Below the pieces are notes generated by a model. That model saw only the letters and a program-made list of their open reading frames with translations, had not been told where the DNA came from and did no database searches. Of a stretch of 41,287 bases of DNA, positions 1 to 7,034 are shown piece by piece. Each line of letters begins with the position of its first letter. The first letter of the stretch is position 1. The position numbers and the translations under genes were made by a program. This DNA is from an uncultured SAR86 cluster bacterium (GTDB taxonomy: Bacteria > Pseudomonadota > Gammaproteobacteria > Magnimaribacterales > AG-339-G14): assembly GCA_902589965.1 (NCBI GenBank), contig CACIUX010000012.1, forward strand, positions 1 through 41,287. The letters run 5' to 3'.

Positions 1-504
1 CTAAATAATAAAGATTATTCAAAAGCCTTTTCGTTAATAAGAGAATGCATAAAATTAGATCCTATCAATATCAATCTTCAAATATCCTTAATGGAAGCTC
101 ATATGAAAGCTGGAAATATCCTTGAGAGTGTTTCTTTAGGAAAAAATCTTATTTCCCTGCATCCCAATAATTATTCAATCTCCCTGTTGTTATCTAAAGC
201 GTTATTCAGAGATAAAAAATATGATGAAGCTGAAGAAATTTTAAATGACATTTCAAAAAAAAGACCTACCGACCCTTTTGTTTGGTATGAGTTAGCAGAA
301 GTGCAAGGCTTCTCAAATAACCTTATTGGATTGCATAGGTCTAGAGCTGAGTATTTCTTTTTAACGGGGCGGTTTGAAGCGGCAATCATGCAACTTAGAG
401 AGGCATCAAAGCTGGCTGCAAACTTCTTCGAGGTAAGTGAAAGTATCAGGAATAGAATGGAAGAAATTTATCAGACTACTGAAGCCTTAAAACGAATGGG
501 CTGA
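1..504 (+). CDS. M48 peptidase-type TPR protein, C-terminal part (5' end outside window)
   Basis: The reading frame is open from the first base, so the gene is cut by the window edge; the first ATG inside (91) is not a credible start. The visible 167 residues are helical TPR repeats. The segment with WYELAEVQG followed by HRSRAEYFFLTGRFEAAIMQ resembles the C-terminal TPR domain of BepA/YfgC-type periplasmic M48 metalloproteases, which assemble or degrade outer-membrane proteins. The HExxH catalytic domain would lie upstream and is not visible, so the peptidase assignment rests on the tail alone. The gene converges on hinT with no gap between the two stop codons. It could be another TPR protein. 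Confidence 0.6.
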   Translation, partial: LNNKDYSKAFSLIRECIKLDPININLQISLMEAHMKAGNILESVSLGKNLISLHPNNYSISLLLSKALFRDKKYDEAEEILNDISKKRPTDPFVWYELAEVQGFSNNLIGLHRSRAEYFFLTGRFEAAIMQLREASKLAANFFEVSESIRNRMEEIYQTTEALKRMG

Positions 505-855
505 TTAAGCTGGCAATAAATCGGAGAAATCTCTTCCAGCTAATAAATGTAAGTGAAGATGAAAAACAGTCTGTCCGGCTGAGGCTCCATTATTTATTAC
601 GACGTTAAATGAATCTTCTGTTTCAAATTTTCTAGACATCTCTCCGACAATAAACATCAAGTGTCCTAAAATTGATACATCCTCCTCAGAAGCATCTGAT
701 AATTTTGGAATTGGTTTTTTTGGAATAACAAGTAAATGTATTGGTGCCTTGGGATTTATATCCTCAATAACAATACATAAATCATCTTCATAATGAGTTG
801 TGGATGGTATTTCTTTATCTATTATCTTTTGAAAGATAGTTTTTTCTTCCGACAT
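505..855 (-). CDS. hinT: HIT-family purine nucleoside phosphoramidase (HinT-like)
   Basis: A 116-residue protein, the usual HinT length. It carries the histidine-triad signature HLHLHLLAG near the C-terminus (about residues 98-106), preceded by a conserved NNGASAGQTVFH stretch. Family members hydrolyse AMP-lysine and other nucleoside phosphoramidates in the cytoplasm and can clear aminoacyl-adenylates formed by lysyl-tRNA synthetase. The ATG start at 855 directly abuts the crcB stop, so the two are probably co-transcribed as the distal end of the tRNA-Lys/crcB unit. Confidence 0.93.
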   Translation of the reverse strand: MSEEKTIFQKIIDKEIPSTTHYEDDLCIVIEDINPKAPIHLLVIPKKPIPKLSDASEEDVSILGHLMFIVGEMSRKFETEDSFNVVINNGASAGQTVFHLHLHLLAGRDFSDLLPA

Positions 856-1212
856 CTAAGAAATCTTATAGCCCAAGTAAGTTGCACTCAAGCACAAAAG
901 TACATTTACTAAAATGTACAAAAAAGAATTTGTCATTCCAAATGTTTGATACAGCTCTAAAGACTCTTTGGTAAAAGCTGAAAATGTTGTAAATGATCCT
1001 AGAAATCCTATGATTAAGAAATTTTTTATATTTTCTGAAATCACTTCTGAAGTCTCTGAAATATAAAAACCAATAAAAAAACATCCTATGATGTTCACTA
1101 CCAGAGTCCCAATGGAGAAGCTTAAAATTGAATAGTTATTCAAAAATGAGGATATCAAATATCTTGAAGAAGCGCCTAAAGCTCCACCAAAAGAAATCAT
1201 TAAAATAGACAT
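856..1212 (-). CDS. crcB: Fluoride ion channel CrcB/Fluc
   Basis: 118 residues with four predicted membrane helices. The family hallmark GFLGSFTTFSAF is at about residues 69-80 and an N-terminal GGALGASSRY is present. CrcB/Fluc proteins form dual-topology dimers that export fluoride. The ATG at 1212 lies only 7 nt after the 3' CCA of the upstream tRNA-Lys, leaving no room for an independent promoter or a recognisable Shine-Dalgarno outside the tRNA. The mRNA must either read through the tRNA or be left nearly leaderless after tRNA 3' processing. The stop is immediately followed by hinT. I see no fluoride riboswitch. Confidence 0.93.
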   Translation of the reverse strand: MSILMISFGGALGASSRYLISSFLNNYSILSFSIGTLVVNIIGCFFIGFYISETSEVISENIKNFLIIGFLGSFTTFSAFTKESLELYQTFGMTNSFLYILVNVLLCLSATYLGYKIS

Positions 1213-1219
1213 ATTAAAG

Positions 1220-1295
1220 TGGTGGGTCGTATAGGATTCGAACCTATGACCAATTGATTAAAAGCCAACTGCTCTACCAACTGAGCTAACGACCC
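1220..1295 (-). tRNA. tRNA-Lys (UUU anticodon)
   Basis: A complete 76-nt cloverleaf read on the minus strand. The acceptor stem is GGGTCGT/ACGACCC with discriminator A and an encoded CCA, the D-loop has AGCTCAGTTGGTAGAGC, the anticodon loop is CTTTTAA (anticodon TTT), and the T-arm has GGTTCGAATCC. It starts 5 nt after the cpoB stop and ends 7 nt before the crcB start, so it looks embedded in a protein-coding transcript. A lysine tRNA downstream of cpoB is also found in Escherichia coli (lysT cluster), so the linkage is old. Confidence 0.98.
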
Positions 1296-1300
1296 ACGTA

Positions 1301-1987
1301 TTATTGAAACTTTTTCAATTCTTCGGCTGCGAGTATACCAGCTCCAGAGTCAGGGTGATTGTTAATTAAGTAATTAAAATATTCTTTTGCCTTATTAGAA
1401 TCTTCGGATCTTAAACTTATCATTCCTAATTTAAAATTTGCGTCTGGTACCCTGCTATGTTCTGCATAAGTGGAAATTAGTTCATTAAAGGAATCAGAGG
1501 AATCAATGTAATTCTCTTGAAGAAAATATATTTCACCTAACCAAAATAAAGCATCTCCAATGAAATTTCCTTCAGGAAATGAAAGGATCAAGTATCTTAG
1601 TTTTTCTGATGCTTCAGCAAATCTTCCATCTTCTATTAGTTGAAGAGAATCTGACCAAAGTTCAAATTCATTACTAGCATCATCTTCTTCGATTAATCCT
1701 GCTAAAGGATCTAATTCATCTATATTTGTTCCCTCTATTTCTTCTTGAACTAACAAAATACCTTCTAACTCATGGATTCTTTTATCCAAATCTACATATC
1801 TGAGCTGTTGCGTGTCTTCAATCCTATTTAACTTATAGTTAATTTCTTCAAGCTGATTCAAGAGTGTTTGAATTTCTTTTTCGAGGGAATTGATCTTATT
1901 TAATAACAACCTTTCCGACTCAGAATCTTGTGCCCAAGTCGAAGAGGTTATTAAAAAAAATAAAAGTAAAAGAGATCTTTTAATCAC
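1301..1987 (-). CDS. cpoB: Cell division coordinator CpoB (YbgF)
   Basis: 228 residues: a signal peptide (about 1-19, cleavage near STWAQ), an N-terminal coiled coil (about 23-75, trimerisation region), an acidic linker, then TPR repeats (about 108-225) of the YbgF type (DALFWLGEIYF, PDANFKLGMI). CpoB is a periplasmic partner of TolA that links outer-membrane constriction to PBP1B-driven septal synthesis. I take the GTG at 1987 as the start because it gives the complete signal peptide and lies 6 nt after the pal stop. It is the last protein gene of the tol-pal operon. Confidence 0.93.
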   Translation of the reverse strand: MIKRSLLLLFFLITSSTWAQDSESERLLLNKINSLEKEIQTLLNQLEEINYKLNRIEDTQQLRYVDLDKRIHELEGILLVQEEIEGTNIDELDPLAGLIEEDDASNEFELWSDSLQLIEDGRFAEASEKLRYLILSFPEGNFIGDALFWLGEIYFLQENYIDSSDSFNELISTYAEHSRVPDANFKLGMISLRSEDSNKAKEYFNYLINNHPDSGAGILAAEELKKFQ

Positions 1988-1993
1988 TTAAAC

Positions 1994-2473
1994 CTAGTAA
2001 AGAGATATCTCAACTCTCCTGTTAGCTTTATATGCTGATTCAGAAGAACCAAGCCTATCTGGTCTTTCTTCACCGTATGAAACGACATCAATCTTAGAAG
2101 ATGAGATACCGTTGACTATTAAAAATTCTTTAACGGATTGAGCTCTTTTTTCACCCAATGCTAGGTTATATTCTCTTGTGCCTCTCTCGTCGCAGTGCCC
2201 TTCTAATCTGATTGCCTTTGCTCTTTTGGCAAATCTAATGTATTGCTCCAAGGTATCCGTGGCATCATCACCAAGGTCAAAGTTATCAAACTCAAAATAA
2301 ACCTTATCAGGCAAATTTACATCCATTTTAGGTCCCATCTGAGCAGATTGACCAGAAACAGAAGCGTAGCTAGATGCAGATACATCGTCAGCCACATCAT
2401 TAGCACAACCACTACCTAAACATGCCAATATTGATATTAGAAAAATACTTATTGGTTCCATTTTTATCCTCAT
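1994..2473 (-). CDS. pal: Peptidoglycan-associated lipoprotein Pal
   Basis: 159 residues. The N-terminus is a lipoprotein signal ending at CLGSGC (lipidated Cys about residue 23), then a low-complexity linker. The OmpA-like peptidoglycan-binding domain (about 55-159) has the conserved EGHCDERGTREYNLALGEKRA and ends with NRRVEISLY. Pal anchors the outer membrane to peptidoglycan and is mobilised by TolB. Two starts are possible. The ATG at 2473 gives a signal peptide with basic residues R2 and K4. The ATG at 2461 has a better Shine-Dalgarno (GAGGAT) but leaves an n-region without positive charge. I keep 2473. Confidence 0.95.
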   Translation of the reverse strand: MRIKMEPISIFLISILACLGSGCANDVADDVSASSYASVSGQSAQMGPKMDVNLPDKVYFEFDNFDLGDDATDTLEQYIRFAKRAKAIRLEGHCDERGTREYNLALGEKRAQSVKEFLIVNGISSSKIDVVSYGEERPDRLGSSESAYKANRRVEISLY

Positions 2474-2514
2474 CTAGTTATACGTTCTTTTATGTTTGAC
2501 TCAAAATTCTTGAA

Positions 2515-3792
2515 TTAGTTCAAGAAAGGAGACCAAACAGGTTCCCGAATAGCGCCAATTTTACTAGGTATTTTAAACTTTGCCAGCCCATCGAGCGAAA
2601 TTCCTGCTAAATAGCCGTTTTCAGCATCTTTCGTGGCATAAATAATGAAGTTGTTATTAGGAGAAACGCTCGGAGATTCATCTAATGCAGTCTCAGTAAG
2701 CATCTTTAGACCACTTTTTCCGAGGCGTTTTATTGAAATATGAAACTTTTCATCTGATCTATGAACAAAAACAATATTCTTCCCATCTGGGAAATATCTT
2801 CCTCTGGCATTATAGTTTCCATCAAAAGTTATTCTTGAAATTTTTCTTGTAATTAGGCTAACTTCATAAAGTTGTGGAGTTCCTGATCTATTAGAGGTAA
2901 ATAGAAGTCTCCTGCCGTTTGCAGAGAATGAAGGTTCTGTATCTATTCCGTAATGCGCAGTAATTCTAGAAATCTTTTCCGTTTTTAAATCATATAAATA
3001 CACATCAGGATTGCCACTCCTGGAAGAAACAAAGGCTAAATAATTTCCATTTGGAGACCAAACAGGAGCACTGTTGATTCCCGGATACCTTCTTAGTGAA
3101 TCTCTTTTCCCTGAGGATAAATCTTGAATAAAAATTTCGGAATTACCATTCTCAAATGATACGTAACTTATTTTTTTCCCATCAGGAGACCAATCTGGAG
3201 ACATTATTGGCTCAGGTGAGTCAAACAAAGTAATTTCATTATCGCCATTGATATCACATATGTTTAATTGATATTTATCCTTTTCAGGATTGAGAATATA
3301 CATAAGTTTTGTTGTAAAAATTCCGTCCACTCCAGTTATCTGCTTGTAAATTCTATTACTCATTTTGTGCGATGAGAGCACGAGAGAATCTGCTGATGAC
3401 CTTGCAGTTCCATTGAGGAGATTTCTTCCTTGCCTTATATCAAAGAGAAAGTAATTAACAATGAATTTTGATGTATCCTCCTCAAGGCTTATGAATCCTG
3501 CTACGACGTAATCAATATCTAAAGTTTTCCAATCGTTATAAAAAAAATCTTCTGGAGATGACGGAAAGGCTATCAGATCGCTGTTAGCAATTATTTCAAA
3601 CTCTCCAAACAAAGATAAATTATCTGATATTTGATTAGTCAATAAATAAGATATTGATTGATCATCATAAAGAAAAGGAACAATAGCAATCCTTGGAGGC
3701 TCTTCTGTTCCCCTGCTGATTTCAATAGTTATATTTGAAAAAATAGATAACGAAAATAGAAAGATAGAAACAAAAAATACTTTAAGGCTCAT
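2515..3792 (-). CDS. tolB: Tol-Pal system beta-propeller protein TolB
   Basis: 425 residues. A signal peptide (about 1-22) precedes the N-terminal TolB domain (PPRIAIVPF onward), followed by a six-bladed propeller with repeated SPDW/SPDGKKI, APVWSPNGNYLAF and EPSFSANGRRLLFTSNR motifs. TolB is periplasmic and shuttles between Pal and TolA. The frame stays open upstream to 3873, but the ATG at 3792 is the right start: it gives a clean signal peptide and lies 1 nt after the tolA stop, whereas the longer version would run back through the tolA end and bury the signal. Confidence 0.95.
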   Translation of the reverse strand: MSLKVFFVSIFLFSLSIFSNITIEISRGTEEPPRIAIVPFLYDDQSISYLLTNQISDNLSLFGEFEIIANSDLIAFPSSPEDFFYNDWKTLDIDYVVAGFISLEEDTSKFIVNYFLFDIRQGRNLLNGTARSSADSLVLSSHKMSNRIYKQITGVDGIFTTKLMYILNPEKDKYQLNICDINGDNEITLFDSPEPIMSPDWSPDGKKISYVSFENGNSEIFIQDLSSGKRDSLRRYPGINSAPVWSPNGNYLAFVSSRSGNPDVYLYDLKTEKISRITAHYGIDTEPSFSANGRRLLFTSNRSGTPQLYEVSLITRKISRITFDGNYNARGRYFPDGKNIVFVHRSDEKFHISIKRLGKSGLKMLTETALDESPSVSPNNNFIIYATKDAENGYLAGISLDGLAKFKIPSKIGAIREPVWSPFLN

Positions 3793-3793
3793 A

Positions 3794-4384
3794 TTAATTT
3801 GAAGAAAATTGTAAGTTAAATTCTCTAAAATTTTTCTCAAAATCATTTCTTGAAATATTTTTAATAAAGTCAAAAGAGCTTATCCTATCAAGAGCAATCC
3901 TAATAGATCGATCGAAAACCTCATTGCCGCTTTTATTCAAAATTTCATAGTTAACAACTTCACCAGATGGAGCAATTGAGATGAGAACTTTAACAAATAA
4001 ATCTTCAGGCAGATTTTTAGGTTTTTGCCACAAAAATTCATACTCTGCTCTAATTTTAGCTGCTATTTTTAACACTTCTGATTGAGTAGAAATTTGTTCA
4101 ACTCTATCTCTATCTCTTTCAAGATTAGAAAAAAAAGAATTTACATCAGACTCAAAATCATTTTTTGATTTGGCATCTTCTGAAAGAGAGGATGAAGTGG
4201 TTTTGATATTTTTAGATGAAGATTTTTTTGGTTTAGGCTCTATTTTTTCTTCAAAGATTAGACTAACCGGTAGCTGAATGATCTTTTCTTCTGAATAATC
4301 ATTGAAATTAATGTTGAAAAAGAAGCTGAATAAAAATGCATGCAAAAAGAAAGAGCAAAAAAAACCCGCTATTAAATTAATCAT
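3794..4384 (-). CDS. tolA: Short TolA-like energy transducer of the Tol-Pal system
   Basis: 196 residues, less than half of E. coli TolA (421). One N-terminal membrane helix (about 5-24) is followed by a Lys/Ser-rich segment with PKPKK, a short helical region (about 75-115) and a C-terminal TolA/TonB-type domain (about 120-196; FVKVLISIAPSGEVV, FDRSIRIAL). The long helical domain II of enteric TolA is largely missing. The position between tolR and tolB makes the role clear: it transmits proton-motive-force energy from TolQR to TolB/Pal. The start overlaps the tolR stop by 8 nt. Confidence 0.87.
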   Translation of the reverse strand: MINLIAGFFCSFFLHAFLFSFFFNINFNDYSEEKIIQLPVSLIFEEKIEPKPKKSSSKNIKTTSSSLSEDAKSKNDFESDVNSFFSNLERDRDRVEQISTQSEVLKIAAKIRAEYEFLWQKPKNLPEDLFVKVLISIAPSGEVVNYEILNKSGNEVFDRSIRIALDRISSFDFIKNISRNDFEKNFREFNLQFSSN

Positions 4385-4799
4385 TTTTAATGGGATCAGA
4401 AATTAAATTGATTGATATTGGATCAAGATTCTGAATAACTGCTAAAAGTTTTAGGACGTTGTCATATTCGACATCTTTATCTCCCCTAATATAAACATTC
4501 AAATTGTTATTAATCTTGAATATGTCTTCCAATACAGGTTTTAAAGTATCAATGGAAAATGATTCATTTTTATAGGATTCAAATTCTATAAAAAACTGCC
4601 CTTTATTATCGATTGTTAAAGTAAGTTCTTCTAATTCACTCTCCTCAAGCACAGATGCAGTTGTTTCAGGTAAATCAATTTTTATTCCTTGAACTAACAG
4701 AGGTGCAGTTACCATAAAAACTACGAGCAAAACGAGCATCACATCAACATAAGGAACCACATTTATTTCATTAATTTGACTTCTGTCTGATTTTCTCAT
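4377..4799 (-). CDS. tolR: Tol-Pal system protein TolR (ExbD family)
   Basis: 140 residues. A single N-terminal membrane helix (about 17-37) carries the proton-conducting aspartate in NVVPYVDVMLVLLVVFMV, followed by the periplasmic ExbD/TolR domain with LPETTAS and YIRGDKDVEYDNVLKLL. TolR works with TolQ as the motor stator in the inner membrane. The ATG at 4799 directly abuts the tolQ stop and the 3' end overlaps tolA by 8 nt, which implies translational coupling. Confidence 0.96.
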   Translation of the reverse strand: MRKSDRSQINEINVVPYVDVMLVLLVVFMVTAPLLVQGIKIDLPETTASVLEESELEELTLTIDNKGQFFIEFESYKNESFSIDTLKPVLEDIFKINNNLNVYIRGDKDVEYDNVLKLLAVIQNLDPISINLISDPIKND

Positions 4800-5456
4800 T
4801 TACCTTGCCAAAAGATTTTGGAATTCTTCAATGAAACTCTCGTATCGATTTAAGATAGTATTGATTCTTTTCACATAAAAGTTGTAGGCGATTAAAGCTG
4901 GAATAGCAGCAAACAAACCTAGTGCTGTGGCAATTAAGGCTTCTGATATTCCCGGCGCAACTACAGAAAGAGTTGCTTGCGATGTTTGAGCCAATCCTCT
5001 AAATGAGTTCATTATTCCCCAAACAGTTCCAAATAAGCCAATATAAGGGCTTGCCGAGGCGACAGTTGATAGGAATGAAATTCTTGATTCTAAAAGATCC
5101 TCTTGGCGCATCAAAGAAACTTTTGAAACACGTTTAAATCTAGCAGTTAAGTCATCCTTCTGCAGCTCCTGACTATCTTGAGCTATTGAGTCTTCATAAA
5201 TCTCATAAAAAATTGATTCTATTCCAAGGAGATCTTCTTTTGCTTTTAGGTCATCGTAAATGTCATTCAATGATTCTCCTGACCAAAAAAATTGTTCAAA
5301 GAGAAAAAATTCTTTTAAAGCATTATTTGTGACTATCCATTTTTCTACTATTATCACCCAAGAGCCAATTGAAGCCAGCAGAAGAATTCCTATTACTAAT
5401 TGAACAACTATGCTTGCATTTAGAATTAAGGAATAAATTGAAAAATAATCAGTCAT
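4800..5456 (-). CDS. tolQ: Tol-Pal system protein TolQ (MotA/ExbB family)
   Basis: 218 residues with three membrane helices (about 13-36, 130-150, 168-190). The conserved MotA/ExbB segment reads ASASPYIGLFGTVWGIMNSF followed by GISEALIATALGLFAAIPA. It forms the pentameric inner-membrane channel that surrounds TolR helices and powers TolA. The 5' end overlaps ybgC by 8 nt, the classical ybgC-tolQ junction. Confidence 0.97.
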   Translation of the reverse strand: MTDYFSIYSLILNASIVVQLVIGILLLASIGSWVIIVEKWIVTNNALKEFFLFEQFFWSGESLNDIYDDLKAKEDLLGIESIFYEIYEDSIAQDSQELQKDDLTARFKRVSKVSLMRQEDLLESRISFLSTVASASPYIGLFGTVWGIMNSFRGLAQTSQATLSVVAPGISEALIATALGLFAAIPALIAYNFYVKRINTILNRYESFIEEFQNLLAR

Positions 5457-5865
5457 TGTTTTGCACCAAAGATTTCATTTTAACTCTTAATTCCTCTGGA
5501 ATTTTAGCAGGAGCATTTCTTTTTAGAGAAATACAGCCACAGTAAACCTGTCCTTTACAAAGAACTTGCTTCTCATCATTTTTAAGATTTGCCGATTGGG
5601 TGAATGTAAAAGAAACATTTTTTGAAGAGGATAAAATTGTTTTTATTACAATCTCATCGTCGAGCTTTGCTGGAGAAAAATACTCAATTTCTTGTTTCTT
5701 TACTACAAACGCAACATCTTCTTTTAATAATTCTTCTTGTCGATAGCCAATTTCTCTCAAACATTCCGCGCGCGCTCTTTCAAAAAAATTTAGATATTTG
5801 GAATGATAAACAATTCCTTGTGCGTCTGTATCTTCATAATATATTCGAAGAGGTAACTTGTGCAT
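5449..5865 (-). CDS. ybgC: Acyl-CoA thioesterase YbgC (4-hydroxybenzoyl-CoA thioesterase family)
   Basis: 138 residues, a single hotdog fold. The N-terminal YYEDTDAQGIVYHSKYLNFFERAR is the YbgC signature with its catalytic Asp in the DTDAQG segment. The family hydrolyses short-chain or ACP-linked acyl thioesters and is nearly always the first gene of the tol-pal operon, as here. The ATG at 5865 lies 4 nt after the stop of the upstream nuclease gene, so both are probably on one transcript. Confidence 0.95.
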   Translation of the reverse strand: MHKLPLRIYYEDTDAQGIVYHSKYLNFFERARAECLREIGYRQEELLKEDVAFVVKKQEIEYFSPAKLDDEIVIKTILSSSKNVSFTFTQSANLKNDEKQVLCKGQVYCGCISLKRNAPAKIPEELRVKMKSLVQNND

Positions 5866-5869
5866 TTAA

Positions 5870-6301
5870 CTAATACTGAAAGTCTTTCAGTTTGTTGTTG
5901 TGATTTTCTAAATCTTCAGAAAATTCAGTTTTTATCAGTGTAATAAAGTCCTCAAATGAAAGATCACAAGTTACGTTTTCGTTGAAACTGAAATTTTCAT
6001 TTAAAACTGACAATGGTACTCTCACCTTTATTGGCCTTCTATCAAATTTATAAATTAGAGCAGGAATTTTATCCTTCCCTGATGCTGATACTACTTGTTC
6101 CCACCAAGAATCCATTGGCTCATTGCCAGAACCATACCTTTTGCATTCCAGGTACCATCTTCCGAGAATTAAATCAGGTAGATGTTTTTCCCTAGTTTGT
6201 TCAAGGATTCTCTTAAGTTGATGCTTTAATTCAAGTCTTGCAGTTAATTCATTAGCAATTTCTCTTTCAAAAGAAGCACCTTTGTTTCTTGAATTAGTCA
6301 T
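5870..6301 (-). CDS. PD-(D/E)XK nuclease, Holliday-junction-resolvase (Hjc)-like
   Basis: 143 residues. The sequence shows a compact PD-(D/E)XK core: NKGASFEREIANEL with E12, HLPDLILG with D43, and YLECKRYG with E52 and K54, followed by a helix with WWEQVV and a strand ALIYKF. The order KGxxFERE...PD...ExK is that of archaeal Hjc-type resolvases and related phage endonucleases. It lies exactly between yebC and ybgC, where many gammaproteobacteria have ruvC-ruvA-ruvB, and abuts yebC without a gap. A junction-resolving role is an inference from motif order plus position; a restriction or repair nuclease is also possible. Confidence 0.75.
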   Translation of the reverse strand: MTNSRNKGASFEREIANELTARLELKHQLKRILEQTREKHLPDLILGRWYLECKRYGSGNEPMDSWWEQVVSASGKDKIPALIYKFDRRPIKVRVPLSVLNENFSFNENVTCDLSFEDFITLIKTEFSEDLENHNNKLKDFQY

Positions 6302-7033
6302 CTATGTTACTGATGCCTCACTTAGTTCAGCATTTGTATAAACATTTTGAACATCGTCTAAGTCCTCAAGAGTATCAATTAGCCTGATGACTTTTTCTGA
6401 ATCTTCATCTCCTAACTCTACTGAATTAGATGGAAGCATAGTAATCTCAGCATTTTCAATCCCTGCATTAGATTGCTCCAAAATTTCTTTTATATTTAAA
6501 AAATTATCAGGTTTGCAAATTACCGTAACAATCTCGCCTTGCGATTCAATTTCCTCTATATCATAGTCAATGACGAGCTCGAGAGTGTCATCTTCTGATA
6601 AACCTGAAATGGAGATTATTCCCTTAGATTCAAATTGATAGGCAACCGAACCATCCGTTCCAAGGCTTCCGCCAGCTTTTGTAAAAGCATGTCTTACCTC
6701 TGCAACGGTTCTATTCCTGTTATCCGTCATAGCATCAATTAATATCGCTACACCATTAGGGCCATAGCCTTCATATTTTATTTCTTCCAGATTATCAGCT
6801 TCTGAATTTCCAGCTCCCCTTGCAATCGCTCTATCAATAGTATCCTTAGGCATGTTGGCTCCTAAAGCTTTATCTAAGGCTAATCTAAGTCTGGGATTAT
6901 CTGCTGCAATTGGGCCTCCTAGCCTTGATGCAACTGTCAGTTCTCTAATAAATTTGGAGAAGATTTTTTGTTTTTTCTCATCTTGGCGACCTTTTCTGTG
7001 CTTAATATTTGCCCACTTGGAATGACCAGCCAT
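6302..7033 (-). CDS. yebC: YebC/PmpR family protein
   Basis: 243 residues, full length. It begins MAGHSKWANIKHRKGRQDEK, the family signature, and has the conserved GYGPNGVAILIDAMTDNRNR in the middle. YebC-family proteins were described as transcription regulators; some members relieve ribosome stalling at proline-rich stretches. Conserved between aspS and ruvC in related bacteria; here the downstream neighbour is a PD-(D/E)XK nuclease instead. Confidence 0.96.
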   Translation of the reverse strand: MAGHSKWANIKHRKGRQDEKKQKIFSKFIRELTVASRLGGPIAADNPRLRLALDKALGANMPKDTIDRAIARGAGNSEADNLEEIKYEGYGPNGVAILIDAMTDNRNRTVAEVRHAFTKAGGSLGTDGSVAYQFESKGIISISGLSEDDTLELVIDYDIEEIESQGEIVTVICKPDNFLNIKEILEQSNAGIENAEITMLPSNSVELGDEDSEKVIRLIDTLEDLDDVQNVYTNAELSEASVT

Positions 7034-7034
7034 C

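Noticed and set aside
508-541. AGCTGG...CCAGCT inverted repeat at the convergent TPR-gene/hinT junction
   Set aside because: The arms are short, the interior is bulged and no T-tract follows on either strand; it lies within hinT codons and is probably chance.
866-1084. Second minus-strand reading frame within crcB
   Set aside because: It overlaps crcB in another frame and has no family features; the CrcB frame carries the fluoride channel signature.
3793-3873. N-terminal extension of TolB
   Set aside because: The frame is open, but it overlaps the end of tolA and would place 27 extra residues before a clean signal peptide. ATG 3792 fits the family.
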